Assembly: GCA_030268105.1 (NCBI GenBank)
Contig: BSDZ01000078.1
Location: 4,937,001 to 5,001,000, forward strand
DNA length: 64,000 nucleotides
Origin: Volvox africanus
Lineage: Eukaryota > Chlorophyta > Chlorophyceae > Chlamydomonadales > Volvocaceae
Direction of reading: 5' to 3'
Within the stretch, counting starts at the first letter, position 1; each line of letters starts with the position of its first letter. Shown here in pieces: positions 36,180-48,200 of this stretch. A program made the position numbers and the translations under genes. The notes under the pieces are model-generated. The model was not told the origin of the DNA. It saw only the letters and a program-made list of their open reading frames with translations, and made no database searches.

Positions 36180-39045
36180 TTCTGCTGAAGGTGGGCCTAG
36201 TCCTGAAAATACATCAACTTCTTGTACATAACACAACCCTGACCTGTTATCATACCGTCTTACATATCATCCGAGGATTTGTGCGAAGGTGACCCACCGC
36301 ACTTTGCCTTCTTACTTTGGATCTAGGTACCGACGGGCACCCAGGCAAGCCTGATAAGTGCGGTTGAAGAAGCGGGCTACGAGAACCTGGTCCCAATCGT
36401 GCATCGGGAATGTGTTGTTTTGGAGTGTATGTTGTTTTCTCACTTCGTCGGGGGGAGGAGAGGCATGTATGGCCTGAATATGGACAGAGGATGAAGGGAG
36501 GGTCCTAAGCGCTGCGATGGCGCAGAGTGACCCATAGACGATGGGATCAAGACATAAAACGTGCAGGAAAGGTTGAGGCCCTTTGGTAGGTGGATAAGGT
36601 GGACAGGTAGGTAAGCCGGCTGATGATATCGCCTTTGAATGCCTGCGTGTTATACCTACCCAGTTGCGGAAATGGTTTTTTTACATGCATTAATTGAGGG
36701 TCAGGATAACCCTGATGATCATAAGCGAATCGACCGACAGCTCTCGAATTTCAATATGTCTTTGCTTTAAGTGGAATCAGCAGGGTGGATTGCAGCTCCA
36801 GCTGAACAACAGTGCAGGTACAAGCCTTTCATAGGTTGCCATAGCGACTCGGATGGCGAGGAAGGGTGCCTGCATCCAGCCATCCACGCCCATAGCCAGT
36901 GGTAGTGCACTTTTGCCGTCCCTGGGCGCTAAAACAGAAGCTAGCAGGCAGGCGCGTGTGTTGTGGTTGATACATTACTTGTGTGCGGTCCAACAGCAGG
37001 ATGCATGCTGCTCGATTATACAGTTGCTCGTTGATCGGCCTTGCCCGAGCTATCCATTTTTTGGCATGTCGGGAAGATATCCACAGGAGCATGTTGCGTC
37101 GCTTATTTACGGTGTTGGTGACGACGTCTTATGGCATTTTGTCGTGATTACGAACCTGCCAAACGTGATGTGCGGCGCAGTCCTTTTGGAGAGATGGCTG
37201 GCGCGTGGCAGCCGAGGCCAAAGCCAGACGCTTAACTGACTCCATTACCATGCACGTGCCGCGAGTGGAATATCATTTGTACAGATGTTTGGCAAGTAGG
37301 GTTTACAGGCTTCGTACTTGGGAGTACCGGTGTCCCCCACAACGTACTTCCATGGACGACCTAGCTAAGCTGTCACTTATTGGCAGAGCTATGGATTGTT
37401 TAGATTTCCTTGTCCAGGGCTGGCCCCCTTGCTTGTGGAATCTCTGCGACCTGGACGCTGTGTGCGTTGCCAACGAAGTTGTGGGCTGTTCTGCAAGTGC
37501 GTTAGCGCGGGAAGCTGCGGTCCTTGCTATTCTGTGCTCGAGGAATGAACGACGAGCATCAGTGAGCAAGCGAAATCAGGAACTAGACTAGAGCTGGAAA
37601 GAATGCGAGGCGCCACCGGTATGAGGAGGCCGTCGTTTATCCTTTCTCCCCTTGCGCTTATGAAACAGCTGTCCTCTTAGTAATTATGACGACCGCTTTG
37701 CGCGTTACTGTCAAACCAAAGGTGTTATCACTGTGGGTTTAGCCTTGTAAGGCATGTGAACGAGTTCTGCCTCAGGGCAAACATAAAGTGAATGTTATCA
37801 GTCTTCGCGCGATAGATTGTGTGCATTGCGGGCTTAGCATGGAAGGCTAGGATTCCTTGTGCGACTTTCCGGACTCTGCTCGGTAGCGGATTCCATTGGC
37901 TGTGAGGAGTCCGCTCGGGCAGAATTTTTTATGCCACGGCTCCACCTCCCCCGCAGGTGGAACGTCCTAGGCATTATACGGGCCTTTGGGACACCATATG
38001 GAAACCCAAGGAAAAACCACAGATGTAAAGACTGAATTATCCTTGGTGTCGGTCCTTCCGAAAGGACCAATATTTCATTACATGGAATATAAATGACTAA
38101 TGCAAGGAAATGCTTTTTAATGGAGAGAAGCAGACCAGCCTTCCCAATCATTCATAATATTAAGTATTGACTTCAAGGCCTGAAGGCTAGGAATTGAGGT
38201 GGTGCAGCGCTCTGGCATTAGCAGTTTCAGGCCGAAACCGTATGTATGGCTTTGTGTGACCTAATGCTACTCATTAAAAGGTTAAGACCATCACGTATCA
38301 TAATTTTCGGCTTCGAGGGTTAAACAAAATAATGAAAACGACGCCGTTTTGGGCCCATGTATCACTGATACCGTCCCACACCGACCTGCACTGACCCCGT
38401 CTGACATTCTAATCTTCCAGTCGCGCTCCCCACCCGATACGACATTCCTGTATGGGGGAAATCATAGGGCCCGCCACAAATCTCTCTCCCGTCTAGACCT
38501 CATCAAAACTCCTTATAAGTGCATCCATCACCTTTTCAAGATCATGCTTGTGGGATACAATTTCGTTCCTCTCGGCTGGGGCCATTGGGCATTTAATACC
38601 GCTTGAAATCTTCCTGTCTAACGGATAGTTATTAGCTCCGGGATAGATCGGTTGACTGTTCCCTCGTACTAATCCTAAAAAATTCGTTTCTTAGCAACAA
38701 AAGACAAGTTATTTATGTAACTCTTGTTATTCCCTTCTCTGCAGTAGCCCCACTTGTGTTCAAGAGTCCCGTCTCCAAGTCTGTCAATTAGCTATCTGTG
38801 TGGATAGGCACTATTAGATGGATTATTGTGATTCTCAAAAAAGATATTTAAAAATATTTATGAAAATTCATTTGAAACACGTATGGAGTTGATAATGGTC
38901 TCTGACCGTTTGCACGGCAGCTGTGGCCTCCTTGGCCTCCGCTGAGCTCAATCCCATTAGGCAAATAGATAGGTACGGTTAAAAACCTTAGGTGTAATTG
39001 ACAACTGAGAAATGATGTTATAAAACTGTCTCCATCCGGGGCAAA
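36180..39045. other. Spacer between TSUP copies 1 and 2
   Basis: About 2.9 kb holding the 3' UTR of copy 1, the first copy of the 0.73-kb repeat (36761-37488), AT-rich sequence, and the promoter of copy 2. The bases just before the copy-2 ATG include TATAAAA at 39019-39025. Confidence 0.5.
36761..37488 (+). repeat. 0.73-kb repeat downstream of TSUP copy 1
   Basis: Strongly similar to 46927-47653, with two nearly identical blocks (about 36761-37030 and 37160-37488) around a diverged centre. A plus-strand frame from 36853 to 37239 encodes 128 aa (MARKGACIQPSTP...). In the other copy that frame diverges and stops after 80 aa, so coding is doubtful. It may be a decayed gene, a non-coding RNA or a mobile-element fragment. 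Confidence 0.8.
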
Positions 39046-42000
39046 ATGGCACAGCAGCTGGAAGTCGATTCGCCATTTCATGCCGATGCGCGCAGTCTTT
39101 TGGGAATCATCGTTGCTGTACTTGTAGGTGACAGTCTACGTTTGACAAAGCTTATAAAAGTGTGTACTTAGGCTCTACTTCGTATTACACTCGTTTCGGT
39201 GCCGCAGATCGGCGCGGTGGCCACGGCAGCGGGCGTTGGTGGAGGCGCGATCTACATTCCCCTGTTCAATGTCTTAGTAGGATTTGGTGAGCAAAGGCTC
39301 GGTGTCAGCTGCATGCCACATGAGGAACGCACCTGTACCTATGACATGCCGCGGAAAACGCGTTTTCTGTGGCCGACGCAGTATGGCATATAGTGGACTT
39401 GGATGTATGTGCTGAATAAATTGCATTGACATTTACACGTTTGGAAAGCTGCGTCCCTTCCTGTAACAGCCGTCAAAGAACTGGGGTGGAAATGGAGCCG
39501 CCTTGCCGGTAGCGCTTAAAGATTCCTTACCGAGCCCAGCGCTATTCCTCCCTTGTATCCCTCGCAGCCCTCAAGCCCAGCACCGCGCTGTCCCAGGCCT
39601 GTATTGCCGCCGGCTCCTTGGCGGCAGTTGCGACTAACTTGCCCCGGACACACCCTAGCGTGGCGGCGGCACCCCTCATCGACTTTCCACTCGTGTTGTT
39701 GCTCACGCCCCTTCTCCTGGTTGGCGTGGGAATAGGTGCGCTGTGCTCAGGCTACGGTTGGGATCCGTGGACCGGATTATAGCACTTTAAAGGCAGGGTG
39801 GAAATGTAGTTGCCCGAAATGGAGCGCACATTCGCCAATACGGGCAGCCTGAGGCTGCATAAGCTTTATGGCAGCATGTGCACTAGTATAACAAGACCAA
39901 AACATGCTTTTGGTTGAGATCTTTGACGCCCTTGTGGCCCCTACATGAGCGCGTTCGTTCGTGTGCCGGACTTGGCCATAGACGTAGTTAAAACGTCCTA
40001 GGTATGCTGTATACTGAACAAATTTCAATTGGGTATAGCTTTATAATGCATCAGATAGCTTCTACTTGTGATTTTGATATGATATGATTCATTGAATAAT
40101 GCATAGGCGAGCAAGGGAGCTTGCAAAGATGACCACGGTAATTTATGTATAAGCTTGCGCTGCATTTTCATATCCTCGTTTCAAGTCTATATTCATATTC
40201 AGATCTTCTTCGCTTCCCTGATTCCTCGGCTTCTTGTGCATTTCCTCCTGACTCCACACCTTCACCATCAAAACAGTTATTGGAAGAGGTGTCTCTTTCT
40301 ATTTATTAAGAAGGTCGTATAAGAAATATGCACCGGTGAAAGGGTCCGGCCTTCTAATGGCCAGTCCTTTTGTTGTTCTTCGCCGGTCCCAACATACATG
40401 CCTTGCGTAAGATATTGGCACAGGAAGAAACTGTCCATATACGAATCCAGAAGGGAACCTTGTGTAAGCGATGGATACTGCCTCGCGATTCGCAATAATT
40501 AAAACAGCCGATTTTTTGAAAGTGGAGATGCCGGTCCGCGCCAAGTCAGTTCTGTGGAACAATGCTGTAGTCGCTATAAGAGGACGTGGAAGTTGGTTGA
40601 AGTGTATCAAAGGTTCCAAAGATCCCATTCGGTTGTCCCACCAGGTCTCGGGATCAGCTAAAGTGACTGATGAAGCAGCACAGTAGAGAGATATTCTACT
40701 CACGATTTGCACGATCTGTGTGTTAATAATAGTTTGTTTTCTATATACTGTCTTGCCTGGCGGCCCCAGTGAACAAATAATGCATAATAGAATGCACTCG
40801 CTCCCTAAAATTTTGAACTTTCTTAACCGCTTAATCGCCCTTTTCCCTTTTTTTCCCTGCCAGGCGTGTTGCTCAACGTGACACTTCCATCATGGCTGCT
40901 CAATATATTGCTTCTGGTGCTGCTGCTGTTGCTGCTTGCACAAGCCGTGGCAAAGGTTCGAGGCCCAGCTGGTTAACATAAAGGGTTGTTGGGAGATGGT
41001 TCACGCGGAATGTATTCCTGATGGGGAGTATCGTCATGCGAGACGACGATGGCGACGGCGTTAAAGATGATAGAAATGCTGACATCTGTCGCGCCATGAA
41101 AAGCGCACGGGGATCCTCATAACATTCTTGCGCCTACGTGCATGTTCATCTGCTCGCAGGGCAAAGCTTTATGGGTGCAGGAGACCAAACGCGCCCAGGC
41201 AGCGGCGGAAGCAATGGCTCATCGTGACATTGACATCGAAAACAGTGCGGAAAGTCCTGACCGTACTGCCGCCAGCGGCAGCGGCATGCTCGAGGCGCTA
41301 CTGCCTGCCGGACACCGTCGGTCTTTCAGTCACCCGGCCCTGGCAGCCGTGACCTGCACAGAGCCGCCGGGCCTGGACCTCCGTCGTGGCCATTCATACA
41401 GCGGGCCCCGAGCACCCGTGGCCTTGGAAGCAGACCAGGACGTCTCATCCGGTCGCCTAGCAGGACTGGAAAACAGCGGCATGGCAGCGTCCCACCAACC
41501 CTCCATTGGCGGAAGCGCTGGTATCGCCGGGGGCAGCAGCAGCATTAGGCCCGCCCGTCGATTCGCAACCGTGTCATGGGACTGCACAGAAAACACCACC
41601 GGTGACGGCACCGCCAGGTGTGAGACGCCATACAGCAGTGTCTCCATGCCTCCGAGCACCCTCCCTTTTGCCGGCCCCATTGCGCCTTCGTTCGTTGGTG
41701 CCGATGACGTGTCTGCTGAGGGCCCAACACGCTCTATTCCCGGTGGCGCCGCGTCTTCACGAGCGCTGTCAACTGCCTCCTCGGCCATATACGCGGCTTC
41801 CTGGAAGGCTTTTAACGAACTGGTGGGGTAAAGGCTTTTTGGGCGAGGTCCGCAACCTGCGGCCACAGGCAGCTAGCATTGTAACAATCCACGAATGCGT
41901 TGGAACAAACTTGCCCATTCAATCCTTGGGCACTCAAATGATTTTGAGTGCATCGGCAGTTGCGGCACACCAATGCCTCCTTGTCACGCATGTACACCTT

Positions 42001-45000
42001 GAAGGTCATTCAAGGCGTTAAGCTTTTTGTTTCTAATGAACTCGCAGTCTGTGGTCCAGAATCTGTGTATACCAAATGCGCAGGGGTACCGTCCGCCATC
42101 AGATCCCGATTCTGAACTGGCAAAATTTTACTTATGGACCAACCCAATACCGCGTGTGATGCCGTCTTCAGGGAGCACTCGAGTTTGAGACGGACCTGGA
42201 AGGCGACTCGGATTTTGAGGGAGCCGCTCCCGTCAGCAGCGTCGTCGGACGACATATGCGTTCAACCCGCGCATCCGGCTTTGGCTCGGGGACCGCCTCC
42301 CCGGCGTTGTTGCCGCCCTCGTCTTACATTTTATCGCAGCTGCCCCGGCGGCTGCTGCTGGCACAGACGCAGTTATCTTCGGCTACACGCAGTCCACATA
42401 ATGCCCTGGGACGGAGGACGACGCGACGGAGATCATTCGACCAGGCTACAGGCGCCGATTTGCCGGCGGCTGCATCTGCGGCGATGGATGAAGAGGCCGG
42501 GCTAGCGGGAAATAGCTGGCTGCAGCGCAGGTGAGCTTGCAGCAATCCCATGGAAACCATCTTGGGGTGGGCGGGAGAGGAGTATGCAGTTGAGGTGGAG
42601 CGGAGCAAAAATGTTCATCGTCAATATGCCGGCCGCAATGGTGTGTCAGGATGGTGAGGAGGGTATTAACGGGCCTCAGATGGAGTGAAGCACCTGGCTA
42701 TAGATATCGCTTTACTTAAATATCCCAAACGGGAACCAAATAAGAACTTATACTCCGATTCGCTCACTTGGGAAGTTTGGTGCACGCGGTGGTCATGGCT
42801 CTGCGCGCATGGCCGCCTGGTGTCTCATGTTCGTCGTATGAGGAAGAGCACATAGAGGTGTATTGTTATCGTCAAGATGCGTGACCTGTGGATCATTTGG
42901 GAAATGTTGCCCGCTGCACGAGGTCCACTCACACAGAGCGTTCACCATAATCAAGGTTTGTATATGTTCAGTTTTTGGGTATACGTGATGTACACATATT
43001 TTAGGGGTCTTAAAGTATATAGATGTGGCTAGGAAAGTACCTAGATGCTGCAAGCTAGATGCCAGCCAGGTACCCCCTCTCCAAATGCGAGATGCGGTGA
43101 GTTTGTGATACCTTTCGGATGGTGGATCAGCTGGCGGAGGTCCTATTGCGTAAAGGAGGGAGCTCCAGACAAACATTTGCGAATGTAATTTTTGAAGGAA
43201 TGGGGTCGCGTTGGGGTAGGGGTGGAAGTTAGGGTGCGTAGGGTTTCACTAACCTAGGTCATCCCTTATCCTTCTATCCGGTACAGGTCCAAGTGGCGCA
43301 GTCGCTTCCCGCCCGGCGCCTTGCCGCACCGCGGCGCCGCACGGGCGGCCTTGCTACCAGCCCATGCATACCCTGGATCATCATCCCTGCTCCCACCTGT
43401 CCAGCAGCTGCCGCCATCCCCTGGAACCGCATTACGAGCCAGTGGCAGCGGCGTGATGCGGCTCCAGAGCCGTTCGCAGCGGCAATGCGACGGGGTCGTC
43501 GGTGATGCAGAAGGGGGACGCGGAGGTCTGGATGAGCCCTTGCTGGGGCTGCAGGGCGAGGTTCCGGACCGACCTCACGGCGCGATTCCCGATCCGAGGG
43601 CTGAGTACGGCGGTGGTGGTGCAGCAGCGGCAGGGACGGCGACTGCCGCTGGAGGGGACAGAGTCCTTGCTGTCGACTCATACAGGCCACCGACGCGGTT
43701 AGCAACTCTGCACGAAGAGTCTGACGACAGGGCGGAGGGCGGCACAAGCGGCGGCGGTTCTGGGTCTCAGTCGACGCAGGCAGTATCAAGGTTGCCCCAT
43801 CAGCTGCCTTCCATGGCAGCTTCAACGTCGACTGCCTCACTCGACCAACTGCCTGCCCTGCCCACCAGCCAGCCAGCCGCGGATTGGGACCCGCTGCGAC
43901 GACCTAGCCTGCAGCCGTTGCACGCCACCAGTGCATCATTATACGACAGACATGTCGGGAACCATGGAACCGGCGGGGACGGCACCACGGACGCTATGGC
44001 GCTGAGATGGACTGCGATGGGAACGATTGGGTATGTATATATTGAATGCATGTCCGACACTGAAGCCGAGAAGCGACACCTGGGCCGCGGCTGGTGTTGC
44101 CAGGCAAACTTTATTTGTGGCGCAATCGCAGCGGCTGTCCGCCAGTGGGCTGACGAGTGGGCGGCGGCGTTGAGCCGTATTCCACATCGCTTTGCATGCG
44201 GCCTTGTCGGGGCCTGGGTGGTGTATCTTGTACTGCAAGGAGCTCGTGACTTTAAAACGCAGTGCAGCCCAGCCTGGTGGGCCCTATTTGCTATCCAGAT
44301 TGTCGCCATGCTAGCGATAAGCGGCGGTGCAATGGTGATGGCAACGACAGCGCTTTCCAAACACGCGGAAGCAGCGGAAACGAGCAACGGCGGTGTCAGA
44401 GTAGAGGGTAGGGAGGGCGCACCTGGAGGCGGCGAGGATCGGAGCGGTAGCATACGCCGGCGGCAGCAGCAGCAGCAACATGGTCATGTAGAAGAAAAGG
44501 AGAGCCACAGAGGAGGAAGGGGGCTATCAGCTGCTGTGGCAGTGGAGCCCGCCCTTCAATGCACGGCTGCCATGCTGGTGCTTCAGGCGCCGCTGACAAC
44601 GCTTTGCGCCACATTTGGCGCGGGACTGACAGGCGGGCTCTTGGGGCTGGGTGGAGGCATGGTGATGGGACCGCTGCTGCTGCAGATTGGAGTACAACCG
44701 CAGGTGCGTGATGCTAGATGGTTTGCGTCTGCGTAGGTCTTGGCGTGCTGATGAGAAGATGAGCCAGACACACTTTATATTTTCACATTGAGGGTACGCT
44801 GCTCCAGGTTCCTTCATTTTCACGATATCCGCATCTTGCCCTGGCAAAGGCGATATCGCTGTTGCCCCTCCACCAAGCGCAAGGGCGCCGGGAAGCCCAT
44901 GGCTTGGCGAATGACTACTTTTTCCTGCCCCTTCTGCGGCGTGGATTGCTCAGGTGACGGCCGCTTCCAGTGGCGCCATGGTACTCTTCTCTTCCTCTGC

Positions 45001-45277
45001 CGCCCTCATCCAGTTTGCATTGCTGCACCGACTCAACGGCGCCTATGCGGGGGTGTTCGCTGCCGCTAGCCTGGTGGCGGGAGTGGCAGGGACGCACGCT
45101 GTGGCACGTGCCATCAAGCGCAGCGGGCGACCAAGCATTGTAGTGCTGGCGCTGGCTGGCGTCATGGGCATCGGGACGGTCTGTGTGGCGGCGTTTGGTC
45201 TTCATCAGGCGGCGAACCAACTGCGGACTGGGGAGCTGGGCTTCGCTGGGATATGCAACAGCTGCGGCGGGCAATGA
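39046..45277 (+). CDS. TauE/SafE (TSUP) family transporter, tandem copy 2
   Basis: Paralogue of copy 1 with the same eight-exon plan and phases: 39046-39123, 39208-39286, 39568-39735, 40864-40955, 41160-41822, 42172-42530, 43287-44703 and 44954-45277; 1059 aa. Start residues MAQQLEVDSPFHADARSLLG match the other copies. Membrane motifs are IGAVATAAGVGGGAIYIPLF, ATFGAGLTGGLLGLGGG and LLQIGVQPQ followed by VTAASSGAMVLFSSS. Intron 4 has a normal GT donor (AAAG/GTTCGA) where copies 1 and 3 have GC. Exon 7 begins with a Pro/Gly/Ser-rich stretch shared with copy 3, has a central part close to copy 1 (SKHAEAAETSNGGVRVEGRE, then a poly-Gln run), and ends as copy 3. That pattern is a mosaic. A TATA-like TATAAAA lies 27 bp before the ATG. 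It is expected in a cell membrane with both halves embedded and the central insert outside the bilayer. Confidence 0.9.
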
Positions 45278-48200
45278 AGCTGTCGAAGGTGTGAATGTCT
45301 TGGACGTGCGTATATGTGTGCCACCTTACTGTCAGCAAGGGAAGGCATGTTGCGGTGCCGCTTCGGCGATTAAAGTCGACCTACACATTAGCCCATCATT
45401 GCGATTCCTGTGTGTGTACCCATCTGTCTCAGCACACTGTGGAGTTCGGTAGCTGATGACACGCCATATGCGAGTAGTAGTACCGTATGGTAGGAAGCAC
45501 TCAACCCGCTCCCACAATCCATGCCCCGCCGACGAACTGTAATTCGAAATTACCTCGCCCCTACTACTGTTCACTTCTGAGCATAATTAGCAACGCTAAC
45601 TGCAATGCGACTTAAATCCGTGCAATCTTCCTTGCACTCCCAATCCGTGCCCCGCCAACGGTGGGGCTAGCTGCCGCGAAACCCCCGCGATAGCCTGGGT
45701 TTCATTTACTGCTGAGCCGTCGTCCCTCCCTGGGGAACGAAGCTCGTTGGGTGGGTTGTCCCTGCCCTTAAGTTCTGCGAAGGATGGGATCTTTAAACCC
45801 GTAAACTGATGGACTTCTTTTATAATGCCATACACCAGGCAGGTGCTGCTTTGATATCGTGGCTGTATGTTGTCGCAAGGACGCACGAAAAGTTGTTCCG
45901 TTATATATTGATCCCGCTGCCGCTGTCTTCCTGCTCTTGAATGTAGTTACGGAGGATGACGACCGCACAGATCCGTTCACCGTTCGCTAATTATTTGATA
46001 GTGCTACGATCGTGAACCTGGTCCGAGTGCTGCATGCATACCGCTCGCCTACTGGACATGGAGGCTGTATGTCTGTGCGTTTGAAGCAAGTCAAGAGGAT
46101 TCTCGTCGAGGGGAAGTTGAGCGTCTGGGCCCTTGCTCAGCTCCAGTACCTTCCGATGATTTTTTAATTCTTGACCTCCATCTGCGTTTTGACTGTCCCG
46201 CCGAGGTCGTCTCGGCTTAGGACTCCCGGGGCCGGCAGGGTCGCCGCCAGCCACAGCACGATCCAATTACTAAGTTTTCGATCTGAATGGGTTTGATTTG
46301 GCTTTGACGTCAGCTGCTTTGGGCGGCAGCTCCACAAATGCTCCGAAAGCGTCTGACTGGCACATCCGGCTCGCGCACACGCTCCGTAATATGCCATGCA
46401 CGTATCCCAGAGCAGCAAGCTGCAAGCGCGGCAAGTTGCTTGGTTTGCTGATTATCTCGCATTATAGATTTCACTGTTAGTAAGTGGTCTTCTTGATTCT
46501 GACTTATTAGTCAGCGCAGAGAGGCGTACACTGCCTGGACAGAGGATGACGAGAGGCAGGGGACTTAAAATGGCGAGTAGTTGCGAGCAGGCAGGGGCCA
46601 GGGACACTCATTATATTAATAGCAAGTTGATGTATGCCCATTTAGTAGAGCTGTTTGTATTGCACTATGAATTATTATTGCAATTCCGCCCTGCTGAATG
46701 GTTATCATTGTCGTGCGTGTGCTATATGTGGTGGCAGCAGACACAGCAGGAGGGTCCGTTGCGGTGGTCGCCAGAATTGTTTTGAAGAGAGAGCTTGGGA
46801 TGTTGGTTCGGGACTGGGTAGATGCGGGGCAAAGGGCAAGTCGAGGCCTGGATCTATATTTGGGGGGTAGCATGATGGTGTCATGCAGGGAAGTCGGCGG
46901 ACAGCTTTTGATAGATAATGTCGTCATTTGCTTTAAGTGGAATCAGCAGGGTGGATTGCAGCTCCAGCTGAACCACGGTGCAGGTACAAGCCTTTCATAG
47001 GTTGCCATAGCGACTCGGATGGCGAGGAAGGGTGCCTGCATCCAGCCATCCACGCCCATAGCCAGTGGTAGTGCACTTTTGCCGTCCCTGGGCGCTAAAA
47101 CAGAAGCTAGCAGGCAGGCGCGTGTGTTGTGGTTGATACATTACTTGTGTGCGGTCCAACAGCAGGATGCATGCTGCTCGATTATACAGTTGCTTATCTA
47201 TAGGCCTCGTCCCGCTATCAATTTTTTGGCATGTCGGGAAGTTGCTTGCGTTGCGAAGTAATGCGAATTAATTGTTTTTAGTATTTATGACGCGGACGGC
47301 CTTTCGTGACCAGTCACCCGCCAAACGTGAAGTGCGGCGCAGTCCTTTTGAAGAGATGGCTGGCGCGTGGCAGCCGAGGCCAAAGCCAGACGCTTAACTG
47401 ACTCCATTACCATGCACGTGCCGCAAGTGGAATATCATTTGTACAGATGTTTGGCAAGTAGGGTTTACACAGGCTTCGTACTTGGGAGTGCCGGTGTCCC
47501 CCACAACGTACTTCCATGGACGACCTAGCTAAGCTGTCACTTATTGGCAGAGCTATGGATTGTTTAGATTTCCTTGTCCAGGGCTGGCCCCCTTGCTTGT
47601 GGAATCTCTGCGACCTGGACGCTGTGTGCGTTGCCAACGAAGTAGTAGTGGGCTCCTCGTAGAGTTAGGGCAATAAACTGTGTCGGGAAATTGGCTTCCA
47701 GATTTCTACTGCGAGCTGTTGGTGGTCGTTGTAGTAGTGGCGCTGATGAACAGTGCGTGGTGGGGTGCAAACAAGGTGATGGGGTAAAGAGCATGTGCCA
47801 ACGGGGACGGACGTCGTAAAGGCGGAGCTATCCAGAGCTGCTCTGCGTTGAGGCGTTTACGAAACCGCGTCAACGAGATAGAAAGCATGGATGGGAACTC
47901 TTCTCCTGCTAACCGTGCGTGCTTGCTAACCCGACGTTGTTTGACGTACTCGTGGCAGCAGGAGGTCGGCCTTTCTCCCAAGTGTAGATATGTACGTAAG
48001 TACTACCCATTCCGTCGTAATCGCTTGCCCACCCAATCTTTCAAAGCGTTACTGCTATATATCAAGGATTACTGCCGCCGTGCTTTCCTGGATGGCTGAT
48101 AACTGATTAGTATTGCGTTAGTTCCTGGCTGAATGCCCTGAACCTGAGCATTGCCATTTTTTCGGGGACACCTGCCTTCTGGTTGCTAGACCTGGTTGCG

